Below, one piece after another: positions 43,901 to 52,439 of a DNA stretch of 64,000 nucleotides (its first letter is position 1; each line of letters starts with the position of its first letter). Source of the DNA: Mimachlamys varia. Its lineage: Eukaryota; Mollusca; Bivalvia; Pectinida; Pectinidae. A program made the position numbers and the translations under genes. The stretch covers positions 46,358,401 to 46,422,400 of the forward strand of contig OX392527.1 in assembly GCA_947623455.1 (NCBI GenBank). The letters are read 5' to 3'. A model generated the notes under the pieces. The model was not told the origin of the DNA. It did not search any database and saw nothing but the letters and a program-made list of their open reading frames with translations.

Positions 43901-45474
43901 GATGGGGTAAGTCATTGTTTGACAATCGGCAGAAATCTCCGACAGGGACTAAGGATGGGGTAAGTGACTATAGTATTGGTTGATAATCGACAGAAATCTC
44001 AAACAGGTGCGAAGGATAGGGTATTAAAGTCATTGTTTGACAATCGGCAGAAATCCCAGACGGGACTAAGGATGGGGTAAGTCATTGTTTGACAATTGGC
44101 AGAAATCCCAGACCGGGACTAGGGATCTGGTTTAAAAGTTATTGTTTGACAATCGGCGGAAATCCCTGAAGGGACTAAGGATGGGGGTAAGTCATTGTTT
44201 AACAATAGGGAGGAATTTCAGACAAGTGCTAAGGATGGGGTAAGTCATGCATGTTTGTGTGCTAGAGACAGGGTTTGTTGGTGTACTTGCCTCCTTTTGA
44301 AAGAGCAGATCTGATGCCAACTTTATAGTGCTATCTCACTGAAATAACATGCAGAAGGCATCCAGCATAGCATTATGCCAAATGACATTATACCGACAAT
44401 AGGTGATGTAGTGTTGTCAGTACATTTTAAGGACTTTTGTACGTCCTGCTTGGCTTGGCAGTTACCCATTACATGTACCTTCCTCCCCAGAGCAAGCAAC
44501 ATCATAGTCTAAAGTGCTGTTTACCATGCAAGGCTTTTGAAAACAAAGGTAGTTTGATAAAAGAAGTGAGAAATTTAAACTTATGATGTACCAAAATTTG
44601 CAATGGTTGGCACAGAGTTTGTTTTTGGTAGGCTTTGTGAGTTTAGTTTTAGGTCTGATTAAGGAGAAAGACAAAAAAATCCTTGTATAATTCTGTATTA
44701 CAGGATGACTTGGCCAAGAAAATGAGCTCCTGTTCTCTGTCCGATTTCTCCGAGGGATACATGGGTAAACTGGTGGTGAGAAAGTCCGGACGTACACAGC
44801 TAGTGCTCGGCAACATCACACTCGACGTCTCCATGGGAACCAAATGTGGATTCTTACAGGTATTCTGAGTACTATTTGTTTAAAAGCATGTTTTGTTTTA
44901 AAATGCACATTAATATTGCATGGTATTATGGTGTTCATCCTTTTTCCTTTGCATTGTTGCACTGAGTGTTTCTTTTGCTTTTGTACTGTACCATGTTAAA
45001 TTATGCCTGTATCTACATGTATATATTAAATCTTGCATGTTACTGGGTGACAAGTTTCTGAAACAAAATCATGGCAACCTCCTTCTCTTGTCGCGTCCAT
45101 TGCTACCCCGTGAAGCCCCTCCTTGATGTCAGAATATAAACTGTCACCTGTGTTTGAAGAAGATATGAAAGTTCTTTTCTTGAAACATGATTTGCTAAAG
45201 GTAAATAAATCTTCATACATCCCTCAAAACAGTACAACAAAAACATTTATTGTGTGAGGGAAAGCCAAAAAAAGAAAGGTTTTATTTCCATGTACCTGGT
45301 ATATATTAAGCTGTCAATTATATAAAGAAAAAAAACTTGCTTGATTTTCAGGATTTAGTTTCCATAGAAACCAAGTATAATGGAGGAGAGGCAGGTCACA
45401 TGGCCGTGCTTGGACACGTGAACAAGAGACTTGTCTGTACACCTGACTTTGACAGCCTGCTGCTGACTTTATGA
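28991..45474 (+). CDS. POLR3D: RNA polymerase III subunit RPC4, complete, 9 coding exons
   Basis: Exons: 28991-29064, 40799-40903, 41758-41936, 42343-42539, 42628-42733, 43114-43239, 43791-43906, 44704-44859 and 45352-45474. All introns are GT-AG; 1182 nt, 393 aa, close to human POLR3D. RPC4 pairs with RPC5 as the TFIIF-like subcomplex of Pol III and acts in initiation, termination and reinitiation in the nucleus. Conserved pieces: LPSIRGPRDLTLGG with KKVFTP (residues about 26-47), an RG-rich basic run then VIQSHSIFEQGP (about 81-108), FFQFPDTMPG (about 269-278), and the C-terminal RPC4 domain with GKLVVRKSGR, LGNITLDVSMGT and VLGHVNKRLVCTPDFDSLL. Oddities: a 20-residue glycine run at about 128-147, an 11.7-kb first intron packed with repeats and antisense pseudogenes, and tandem copies of the exon 7 donor. 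Short exon 1 (MAEKKPDLPRGLIGRTG) is assigned by the family-like GLIGR motif and phase agreement. Confidence 0.95.
29331..30710. repeat. minisatellite, 41-46-bp unit, about 31 copies, POLR3D intron 1
   Basis: Unit: tcctcccctgggaagctgag gggactatagttttgtgt, with either a short (tg) or a long (tttactag) spacer. The core agtcctcccc ... ggggact is self-complementary and could form a hairpin. Copies are nearly identical, suggesting recent expansion. Confidence 0.95.
30711..30812 (+). mobile_element. SINE 3' tail fragment
   Basis: Contains aggccgtcctaaatgttctt and ttaactggacattaaaac followed by aataaaaccaaacc, like the tail at 340-370. Only the 3' end remains, next to the minisatellite. Confidence 0.45.
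30941..31186 (-). pseudogene. protein-kinase-like fragment K1
   Basis: Minus-strand ORF fragment with SGQTVAIKSQ (the VAIK lysine), KIISEARIMQLLSD (helix C glutamate) and VPKLFGLLPDQTDHRKLHIVME (hinge). The end is replaced by a rearranged piece of another copy (tgcctcggagatgaatttgt, the helix C region), so it is a partial, chimaeric copy. Same family as the fragments at 31370-31985, 32040-32370, 36000-36560 and 37060-38915. Confidence 0.65.
31370..31985 (-). pseudogene. protein-kinase-like fragment K2 (two exon-like blocks)
   Basis: The upstream block (about 31985-31795) encodes GEVYLFGDSHYNYQVIGQ and continues with FLYQNNPVT up to a glycine-loop motif with a stop in it (IG*GMFGSV). The downstream block (about 31600-31370) encodes QTVAIKSQ, KIISEVRIMQLLSDTGYVPK and IVMEMIGLG, then ends. 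The catalytic loop is missing here. Decayed copy on the strand opposite to POLR3D. Confidence 0.65.
32040..32370 (-). pseudogene. protein-kinase-like fragment K3, downstream exons
   Basis: Encodes AAIKSQYHALDDSHKIISE, VPKLFGRLQNPTGHRKLLIV, MEMIGLG and LDERQNFLAVRLTAGLHHIH followed by DRNILLN, where the expected DIKDDN catalytic motif is replaced by unrelated sequence. Its upstream exon lies at about 36185-35995, on the far side of the hAT element inserted at 32411. Confidence 0.65.
32646..35345 (-). pseudogene. hAT transposase (ZBED/DUF4371 type), broken
   Basis: Read on minus: a BED-like zinc finger (CCKLCNTNFTIGSSGSYNIK then HxxxxxH); a DUF4371-like region (FSILCDESNDRGSEKCFVIL, FLDMPVVNKGNAQNLFDALD); VVSFASDNCSVMKG; ATTRWLSLQQTVARTLHHWP; and the C-terminal hAT dimerisation region (LIIPVSNADSERMFSFLKRI). 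Breaks: an in-frame stop after SDNCSVMKG, a 121-bp segment present three times at 33457-33819 (121 is not divisible by three), and a frame change before the dimerisation region near 32885. The element cannot encode a full transposase. Confidence 0.85.
33457..33819 (-). repeat. 121-bp tandem triplication inside the hAT transposase
   Basis: gatgtcatcttggacctctt begins at 33457, 33578 and 33699, with only a few differences between copies. The repeated piece encodes on minus the segment around RERTNQIDDEKLAVGMPART. Confidence 0.9.
35995..36185 (-). pseudogene. protein-kinase-like fragment K3, upstream exon
   Basis: Encodes GEVYLFGDSHYNYRVIGRGI, then TIDAKIDLLSSLHFLYQNNP and NVIGSGMFGSV, which matches the glycine-rich loop GxGxFGxV. 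This is the best preserved upstream exon in the array. The sequence between it and the hAT element (35842-35990) matches the intron of copy K2. Confidence 0.6.
36322..36560 (-). pseudogene. protein-kinase-like fragment, hinge to pre-catalytic loop
   Basis: Encodes MEMIGLGMTLRKKIQ, LDERQTFLAVRLAAGLHPIH and DRNILLN, then diverges exactly where copy K3 at 32040 does. It is more like K3 than K4. Confidence 0.55.
37060..37410 (-). pseudogene. highly decayed protein-kinase-like fragment
   Basis: Minus-strand similarity to the hinge-to-catalytic-loop exon, with several stops, a triplicated tttgtctctcatc segment (37180-37280) and a tail reading NDISDNIVVFSLDGLEMQAK, like the end of the copy at 37464. 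Confidence 0.5.
37464..37804 (-). pseudogene. protein-kinase-like fragment K4, exon interrupted by MULE-like insertion
   Basis: Encodes HALEDRHKIISEARIMQLLS, VPKRYGLLPDPSGHRKFLVV, MEMIGLGMTLRQKLQ, FLALRLAAGLHTIHE and LLLNDIKDDNIIVFSVDGLD. NDIKDDN fits the catalytic-loop pattern D-x-K-x-x-N, though HRD is not standard. The exon continues upstream at 38528-38580 (SGQTVAIKSHY on minus), and the two halves are separated by the 723-bp element. A degenerate upstream exon with a stop follows at about 38790-38915. Kinase family not assigned. Confidence 0.7.
37805..38527 (-). mobile_element. Mutator-like (Pack-MULE-like) TIR element, 723 bp, carrying a ZAD-like ORF
   Basis: Terminal inverted repeats are 80 bp long (37805-37884 and 38448-38527) with two mismatches, beginning caacttc.caagccaagg. 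A perfect 9-bp direct repeat gataatgag flanks it (37796-37804, 38528-38536). Removing the element restores a kinase-like reading frame (KSHY joined to HALEDRHK), matched by uninterrupted paralogues at 31100 and 31530. Long TIRs with 9-bp duplications are typical of Mutator-like elements. There is no transposase; the interior is an intact ORF with CCAAT-rich leader. Confidence 0.88.
38042..38371 (-). CDS. ZAD-like zinc-finger domain ORF inside MULE-like element, 109 aa
   Basis: An intact ORF opening with ATG in a good context (aagATGg). Cys8 and Cys11 (TCRVCNN) pair with Cys53 and Cys56 (VCGFCFTKLNKL), giving C-x2-C ... C-x2-C, the pattern of the ZAD (zinc-finger-associated) domain, an N-terminal dimerisation module of transcription factors. 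Another Cys at 49 precedes the second pair. After about residue 70 the sequence is basic, then unremarkable, as if an exon had been captured with some following intron. No C2H2 fingers follow. It could be a captured first exon of a host ZAD gene or an element-encoded DNA-binding protein. A decayed relative lies at 15427-15615. Confidence 0.55.
   Translation of the reverse strand: MAAPTETCRVCNNMLSTKSRRVMFGPTFTVFDQLSQILGYVADQADKKCRYVCGFCFTKLNKLSTMISFIKWKCYKKKTQAYFPVLVPTKTSFPLFIKLIDRLCVSRSS
38790..39720 (-). pseudogene. decayed upstream exons of the kinase-like array, duplicated
   Basis: 38790-38915 matches the exon ending in the glycine-rich loop, with a stop and frame change. Further up, a minus-strand ORF (39186-38986: STTVPTIFKKAPLYTSS, QLTPLHAQSRETEPELLGSL) looks like a linker exon, and 39480-39720 repeats parts of 38965-39430 (ctgatgattgc.tttc.tctg; cctgtttactgtcatca). 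ctgctacacgg.agattata occurs twice near 39278 and 39318. Probably the 5' part of the same decayed gene. Confidence 0.4.
40087..40779. mobile_element. large fold-back element, about 690 bp, ending 19 bp before POLR3D exon 2
   Basis: The left part (acaaagtgagcaagggctta, then acccccacaaagtggtcaag) is the inverted copy of the right part (cttgaccactttgtgggggt, then agcccctgctcacttttgt), and similarity extends through most of the arms (tctaa.caggt, gtgtgatg, ttgtacaca). The whole element is close to one imperfect palindrome. No ORF. Confidence 0.75.
42366..42430 (+). repeat. GGA/GGC trinucleotide tract coding for polyglycine in POLR3D exon 4
   Basis: Twenty consecutive glycine codons (mostly GGA, then GGC/GGT), then Arg-Gly-Gly-Gly. 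An expansion-prone in-frame microsatellite. Confidence 0.9.
43868..44257 (+). repeat. tandem array of the POLR3D exon 7 end and its splice donor
   Basis: Seven units of 51-60 bp begin gacaatcg.cagaaatc at 43868, 43920, 43980, 44038, 44090, 44149 and 44200. The first is the real exon 7 end (donor at 43907). Several later units keep aaggatgggGTAAGTcattg, so multiple potential donors lie in a row inside the intron. Confidence 0.85.
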
Positions 45475-45720
45475 CCTCAGGTACATGATGATAACAGGAT
45501 ATAATATCTGGGCCACTGTTGTTTAGGATATTACAATGAAGTAACGGTTTAAATTGTTTTTGGCTAAGACTTCCAAGAGTTAAATACTAGAAAAGCTGTT
45601 ATCTAGACTACGTACAAAAATGTAAGTAAGATTTTTAACTAAGAGGTCATCTACAGCTAATGAATTCTATAATTATTTGTCATTCTATTTATCTTGCACC
45701 CAGATTGCATTCATTTTGAC

Positions 45721-45726
45721 AATAAA
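45721..45726 (+). terminator. candidate polyadenylation signal, POLR3D
   Basis: AATAAA about 250 bp past the stop codon (45472-45474), the first such motif downstream. Confidence 0.5.
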
Positions 45727-46589
45727 TACATTTTATACAGTCGTTTAATGGTTAATTCAATACATTTGAACTTGCTCTGTATACTCTAAAACTTGAAAAA
45801 CTAGGAAGAGTTTCCACGATCCCACTGACTTTTAGATAACAAAGTTTGACTGCAGTCAATATCTAGATAGTCGGCATACAGTGTCCACTACTGTAGTCAG
45901 TGTAATTTCTTGGGGAAACCCATTCTAAAAATAGATTATTGCAAAAAGAACATAACATGGCACACTTGATGATGGAAAACCAACTGTATGTAAACAAATC
46001 AAGATGCAGGAAGACACTGTGAACATATTTCATTGTTAATACTCCTTTTAAAATAGTATTTTCGAGTGTTTTTAACATTTCTCTTTCTCTGTTCTCTATT
46101 TGGCTTTGCTAAAAGTTGTTTAAAGTGTTAGAACAAACTGCTTTCAGTCAATGCGATCCAGACAGTTTGACCATTGCTGTTAGTTTAGGAAATAGGGGCA
46201 AGTCAAGTGATTTTATGATATTTTCTTGTTAACATTGGCCTTTCTAGGCCTGTAAACCATTTCAATACATTGCTTCTTTACATGAATTGTGAAAGGGATA
46301 TCAGACTCGCTATACAAAAATTTACGACATAATTTAAAAAGGATATATTTTACTAAATTGTCCGTTTAAATTAGGCGCTAAAAGCATGGAAAGATAATTT
46401 GAAAAATAATTCAACTAGATGGTACTATATATGTTACCATTCTCCTACGGTATCAAATCGCTTCCCAGACTTATTTGAAGTTTTTCTTGTTTTTAGGATG
46501 TAAATGACAGAAGATAAAAAAAGGGGAAGACTGAGCTGGTTTGGAACAGTTTACCAGTTCTCCAGTTAACATTGCTGTTTGGATGCTCC

Positions 46590-47290
46590 CAAATACTACA
46601 TATATAGTATATGTACTGGAACAGGGATGTTCCCCAGCTTATATTGCCTACAGATTACATCAATATGCTGGGATGTCCCCAAAGACTACGTCATTTTCCT
46701 GGGATGTCCCCAAAGTCTATGTCAATAAGCTGAGATGTCCCCAAAGACTACATCACAGTATATGTACTGGAACAGGGATGTTCCCCAAGTTATATTGCCC
46801 AAAGACTACATCACTTTGCTGGGATATTCAATAGGATAAGATATCCCCCAATGAAAAAAACATGGAACTGAGATGTCCCCAAAGGCTACATGACTATGCT
46901 GGGATGTCCCCGAGCTACTTCGCTATGCTGGGATATCCTCTAGTGTTTACTCCACTAGGATGAGATGTCCCCAAAGACTATGTCACTATGCTAGGATGTC
47001 CCTAAAAGACTATGTCGCTGTGCTCTTGAGTTTATTCCACTACGATGAGATGTCCCCTGATTTGCATTGCTGTGATGGGATGTCCTCTGATGTTTACAAC
47101 ACTATGCTGAGATGTTTGCCAAAGCCAAATTTCTTGTGCTATGAGGTCCAACAATGCCATCAAATTATTTGTGGGATGACAAAGTCTAAATCACTGTACT
47201 AGGGTGTCCTCAAAAGTTGAAGAACACTGCACTATGTTTGAGTGTCACTGAAAAATTGCAACTGCTAGAATGTCCCACTTAGTGTTTACC
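46590..47290. repeat. degenerate minisatellite (gctgggatgtccccaaagac family)
   Basis: Irregular copies of about 35-45 bp around gggatgtcccc, aaagactacatcac and tatgct. Copies differ by substitutions and small indels, so this is an old array. Short ORFs across it are by-products. Confidence 0.75.
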
Positions 47291-47499
47291 ATGCTGGAGC
47301 ATCAAAGTTTTATTAAACTTATAACAACAATCAACTTCCACATTATTCCACAGTATTTCACATTATTGAACCAATATCTCTGTTAATTACTATGTTGTGG
47401 CATATGATGGCCAGTGACTTCAACCAATCGCCAGCTGAAGTGGAGGAGGATTCTGGGAACAGGATATTTCTCCTCCAAACTCATATTCGATATTTATTA

Positions 47500-47718
47500 A
47501 AAAAAAATATAAACTTTATTACAACTATTATACAACCACTCTTGTTGGCCCGGATGTTAGCGCGCGAGGGGTCTTATTGTAGGAGGAAACCAGAGTACCC
47601 GGAGAAAACCCACATGGTCGGACAGGTGACCCCATACCTTTTCACGTCCAGTCGGGGAATCAAACCCCGGCCGAGTTGGTGAAAGGCAAGTGCGCTATCC
47701 ACTGTACCAACCGACCAC
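47500..47718 (-). mobile_element. tRNA-derived MetaSINE-like SINE
   Basis: On minus: tRNA-like head (gtcggttggtacagtggata, later ggggtttgattccccg), Meta-like block (gggttttctccgggtactct), and an A/T-rich tail (ataaagtttatattttt). The B-box is well preserved. Confidence 0.75.
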
Positions 47719-48254
47719 TTATTACTTAAGTAACTGATGATGATTATTTAAAACAAGTTTGTTGGACCGTCCTCCAATCTAGATAAACAATGCTGGGGCC
47801 ATTACCACCAGGCATGACATCATCATTGTTGAAGTAATTAAACTACAAAATTCTTGTTTTAGTTAAGTCTTACAAGTATGTTTAGATAGGAACATTCAGC
47901 TGGTGAAATACTTAAATGTGGACATAGACAGCATTCTGAAGAAGCTGTTCTCTGTATGTAAAATTTTAAACATGTGATAAATCATTATAATGTGAATTTG
48001 ATTTCTGTCATCTGTTCGGAACCCTATCAGTTATAGCTCCATACCCTACCAAGTTTAAAATGGCCCCCGAAAAAGTGATTTGTTTGTGCTTCACATCAAA
48101 AGAATCTGGCTTTCCAAGAACAGTAAAAATTGGCGATTGGTTCAGGTTTTTTTGTCAGACACCAATCAAACTGCCATATTTGTGCCTTCAGTTTTGCTAT
48201 GACATACTCTAGGTGTATAGTGAGTTTAGGTGAGCCCAACTCCTGGATATTTAG

Positions 48255-48320
48255 GGTGTTTCAGGTTTTTGTTGGTGAAGGAAAACTGGAGTACCTGTAG
48301 AAAAACACTGACCTGAGGCA
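48255..48320 (-). mobile_element. SINE Meta-block fragment
   Basis: Contains ggtgaaggaaaactggagta and ctgtagaaaaacactgacct, matching the inverted Meta-like block of the SINEs at 19464 and 47500. The tRNA-like head is absent. Confidence 0.45.
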
Positions 48321-48442
48321 TGAACTTAACTGTCATAATGATAAATGATGAACATTTCAGAACTTCAGCTGTTTGGTTATTGATGGATTCATTCATGAAA
48401 AGTAAATAATGGCATGTGTGTGTATTGATTGCCTCATATAGG

Positions 48443-48568
48443 AGCACACGGGCTTGGTACGAATTGTTTAGATCATGGTCCATATATGTTTGTATTATAG
48501 TGACACTATAATACATGCATATATGGACCATGATCTAAAAAATTCATGCCAAGCCCCTGTGTATACGA
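48443..48568. mobile_element. short fold-back element with about 55-60-bp arms
   Basis: Left arm includes gggcttggtacgaattgttt and agatcatggtccatatatg; the right arm is its inverse (catatatggaccatgatct, aattcatgccaagcccc). The loop lies around tatagtgacactata. MITE-like. Confidence 0.7.
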
Positions 48569-49662
48569 GCATGCTAAAGTCATTCTGGGAGATTTTAGAG
48601 CCTAACAATATAAAATATTGTAGGTTTGTGTATTAACAGGAAATTAAGTAAAAAAGTGTTTGATCGGCCTAAAGTGTGTCCGAATGTCCTGCATGGTTAC
48701 AAATGGTTATACAGCATAAAACTCCTTTTACTCAAACCCGGTTTACTTGAAAACCTCTCATTTGTCGAACAATTAATTTGGTCCCGACCAAGTTTGTACA
48801 TATTCAACCAACCTTGGATTACTCTAATACCATGTCCTCCTCGAAGTATTGATTAGGTCCCCGCGAGTTCGAATAAGTGGGGTTTTACCGTACTTCGAAA
48901 AGTGAAGACAATATGTCTCTAAAACGAATGAAGCACTTGAAAGGCCACAGTTACCAGTGTTTTCCTCACTATGGTGGCTTTTGTGTATCCCGGTTGAATT
49001 GTGTCACTGTGTAAATGAATGCACTTGGACCTGATAATTTTAGGCAGAATTAAAAAAGCATATCATGAAATATTTAAAACAAAAAGTTAACAATGTAATT
49101 AATAATTTGTCCTTTAATATCAAGAGAGCACTAAATTTTATAACTATTCCTAACAGGAATATACAGAAAGCACATATAGAGGGGTCCAGACAAGCCAGAC
49201 TAGAACAAAATCATTCCCTATACAATTTTCCTTTATATCTCAACAAACAAGGTTGATTCACTTGTAAAAGGGGTTGATTTCAGATTGTTTTAAAATTAAG
49301 TGGATCGGAGAAAGGACATTGTATCCTGATATTTGTCACAAATTGCGCCCGTCAAATGTTAGTTTGTTTTTAAATACCCACCGACATTTAATAAATTATC
49401 TTATACCACAATAGGTGGGTGTTATTCAACTCTCAGGGTATCAAATAATCATTACAACTTTTGAATAACATTTTATTTATACCACACGTGGAATAAACTC
49501 TAAAAGCATTTTGATTGGCTGACATGATGAACTTTGACCGGAACGTCGTCACCTGCTGATTGTTTACAACTTCATCACTTGGCGGGAATATATACCAAAT
49601 GATACGTTTTGCGCATATCATAGTCCGCGGTTCTCTCCAGTTGTTTCCGACTGAGATTATGG

Positions 49663-49856
49663 TAGAAACAGGTCACACAATGCGTGGTTATTGGATGTGG
49701 AATTTATTTCACTTGAGTTATTTTTTTTTTTTAAAGTTACAAAACACTCGCTACAGCTCGTGTCTTTTGTAACTTTTATAAAATAAGTAACTCGAGTGAA
49801 ATAGATTCCTTATCCAATAACCACTTGTTGTGTAACCTCTATTTATCTTACAAAAT
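49663..49856. mobile_element. fold-back element
   Basis: Left arm cacacaatgcgtggttattg gatg and atttcacttgagttatt is mirrored by aagtaactcgagtgaaat and ccaataaccacttgttgtgt. Centre near cgctacagctcg. No ORF. Confidence 0.6.
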
Positions 49857-49984
49857 TGCATGTTAAGCTCACCTGTTCTGAATTTGTCTTTTAATTTTAA
49901 ACAATTTTTAAATGACCAAGAGGACCAAATTACAAGCATTTTAATGATACAGAATGAAATTTAGATATCTATAAAATATAAATT

Positions 49985-50420
49985 TTACAAGCTTTTTGGG
50001 GACCCAGTTGATGTTATAAGACCAAGATTTGTATTAAAAACGTTCATGACAAACCGTTCTGATTTGAAATGTTCCAAACAACCTACATCAAGAAAGCTTT
50101 TAAGTGAACCAAAAAGAAATTAAATGACCTAGATTTGTATTTTGAATGATTGAAAGACATTTGTAAGCATGTAAGTGAGTCAGAGTACATTCACATAAAC
50201 AGTTGAAAGTGCATAAAGTACTGGTTCAAACGGTAACGTGAATGCAGCCCAAATTATTTGAAACTGTCGAAGGACTCTTTTCAGTGATATATATGAATAA
50301 AAGCACCAGAAAAATCCAGATAATAGAATATGAAATGTTTGGAAAACCCAGATTAATACTCGAAACAATCGGAAAATACAATTTTCAAGCTTTTCAGTGA
50401 TATAGATTAAGATAAAGCGC
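49985..50420. repeat. left, degenerate part of the 84-bp tandem array
   Basis: Diverged units containing caagctttt, gtga, gacc.agatttgtattaaaaacgttc and gaaagac, like the main array at 52440-54045. Separated from it by the LINE insertion at 50429-51910. Confidence 0.55.
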
Positions 50421-50940
50421 TACCAGTGATTTGATTTTTTTTTTGATTTGAACATATTTTTATTGCTTTGAAACAATAGGATTGGGCACAAGTTATACCA
50501 ACTTAAGAAAGCCCGCTCCTCAACAATTATATAACAAAGTATAGCAATAGCGACATGTACATTATTCATTATAACTATAGTGTAACACAATTTATAAGTA
50601 AAGAGAACACATAGTGAGAGAATAAATTAAAGATAAGAAGAAACGAAAAAAGAAAAGGTAGAATGCCATGTGACTATTTTAAAGGTTCGTTCAAAGTAAA
50701 AATAAATTGAAATATATATATATGTTTTAGGCTGCATGGTACGCACTAGCTACATAATCCATTCATGTTGTCTGTTCTATTGTCCATTTAATGCACTTTC
50801 CTGAAAATCCTTTCTCTGGTCACTCCTGTTCCTTCAAGGTATCTTATCGGTGTACCATGCAGATAAATGTACAAAATAAATATTGTTTTACTGAACCAAT
50901 AGACACTTTAACTATAAACATAAGACAGTGTGAGAGGGTA

Positions 50941-50942
50941 AT

Positions 50943-50980
<38 letters not shown>
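50941..50980. repeat. (GA)n microsatellite
   Basis: Nearly uninterrupted ag dinucleotides, with one aaag interruption, inside the LINE 3' region. Confidence 0.9.
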
Positions 50981-50981
<1 letters not shown>

Positions 50982-51016
50982 TTAGTTTGATTTACCTGTT
51001 TACACGAGAATTTTAT

Positions 51017-51910
51017 TTAAAAACGGTCACTGGATCGAATAAAAGTCTGCACAATTTGAAATATCCGCTCATTATCTTCATTTGTTAAGTCTATATTGCC
51101 AGACAGAAGTAAATCTAGGTTCACTGGGTGATATGGAATCAAATTGTTAAACATTGTATCTCTTATATTGCTGTAATTTGGACATTGGAAAAAGAAGTGA
51201 TAAGAGTTTTCACAGGGATCACCGCAAGTACAAGAAGGAGATTCTGCTAGGTTCACACGATAAAGATCATAATGAAGTGTACTACAGTTATGTCTAAGTT
51301 TGGTCAGTAAAATATTAAGGCGACGCGGTCCGTATTTAAAAAAACACGAAGGCATATGTTTTTCCGGAGTTATGTCAGTTTTAAATCTACCGACTGTTGG
51401 CTGATTTCTAGTAGCTTCGGAGAGGTTGTTCCAGATTTCTGTGGTTGCGGGTAAAAAAGATAATCTAGTATTAGTTAAATTATAGTTTTGGGTAGAATAG
51501 TTATTATCATTTCTAAGAGGATATGGGGTTCTCTCACCTACTAGACTTGGAAGTAATGTATAAAGATAAGACGGAGTTAACTTGTGCATTTTATAAAATA
51601 AAGTAAGATTTCTACGTTCTCTCCTGGTTTTTAAAGTATCCCATCCTGTTTCATAATATAGAGATTGAATAGTTGCATATGCTGGTAGCCCAGTTACTAC
51701 TCTGGCAGCTTCCAATTGTAGTTTTTCTAGCAGGTCAATATGGAATTTGGAACAACCACTCCAAAGCTCACATGCATATTCCATTATAGGTAGAATGAAA
51801 CATGTATAAATTTTACTCAAAACTTTCCTATTCACCAGAAATTTTAACTGCCTTAAGGCATTTATTCTTTTTGAAGCACTTTTATAGATATTTTCAACAT
51901 GATCACCCCA
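51017..51910 (-). pseudogene. LINE reverse transcriptase, C-terminal remnant
   Basis: An open frame of about 298 codons to the stop at 51017. The start is truncated at WGDHVENIYKSASKR. The segment YTCFILPIMEYACELWSG is the conserved post-RT region of jockey/CR1-like retroelement polymerases. A zinc-knuckle-like CTCGDPCENSYHFFFQCPNY follows near the C-terminus, as in many such ORF2 proteins. No stops are seen, so it may be a fairly young copy, but the catalytic palm domain and endonuclease are missing. Confidence 0.8.
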
Positions 51911-52439
51911 CTACCAGTGGAAACTGCACATTAGGTAGAGAATTATTCCATTATAAACAAACTTACTTTGACAGGTGCAACATTTTCCAGAGGTCATACA
52001 TGAAAGTACCCCTAGATTCACAACCATTTCAGTGATACATATGAGAATTAAAGTGCTTTAAAGACCCAGTTTTTAGAAGCTTTTCAGTGGTCGATGAGTA
52101 ATTAGTGCCAGACCCAAATTTGTCTTTTATCAAACACGTTTGAAAGACCTTGATATACAAGCTTTTCAGTGACACAGGTAGCACTTGGTTGGCAGTAAAT
52201 TTCCGCAGGTGGCTTACATTGGCTAGCCTGGCTCAAACACTAGTTTTGCTCTGTGAGTGCGTGCTCATCAGCCCGTTTTCACCGCCCAGCCAAGTTTTAA
52301 AAGACCAGCATGAGCAGCTACAAGATTGGGGGAAACGAAAGTAGAAATTCAGTATGATATAGGATATAAAATATGTCGCACAATAATAACATCTTGCAGG
52401 TGGCAGCGAGTTCGTTACGGTTTTAGCCGATGATGTTAC

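Larger units (their letters stand above)
50429..51910 (-). mobile_element. 5'-truncated LINE (non-LTR retrotransposon)
   Basis: Flanked by the 9-bp direct repeat ctaccagtg (50420-50428 and 51911-51919). On minus the reverse-transcriptase C-terminal ORF comes first, followed by a roughly 590-bp 3' region with a (GA)n microsatellite (50941-50980) and a terminal stretch that is A-rich on minus (50434-50445). It begins abruptly at 51910, typical of incomplete target-primed reverse transcription. Confidence 0.8.

Noticed and set aside
46541..47202. ORFs over gggatgtcccc repeats
   Set aside because: Degenerate minisatellite; the frames change between units.
47640..47718. Possible tRNA gene on the minus strand
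   Set aside because: Same reason: good B-box but attached to a Meta-like SINE body.
49065..49256. Lysine/asparagine-rich ORF (63 codons)
   Set aside because: Could be a retroelement scrap, but nothing specific supports it.
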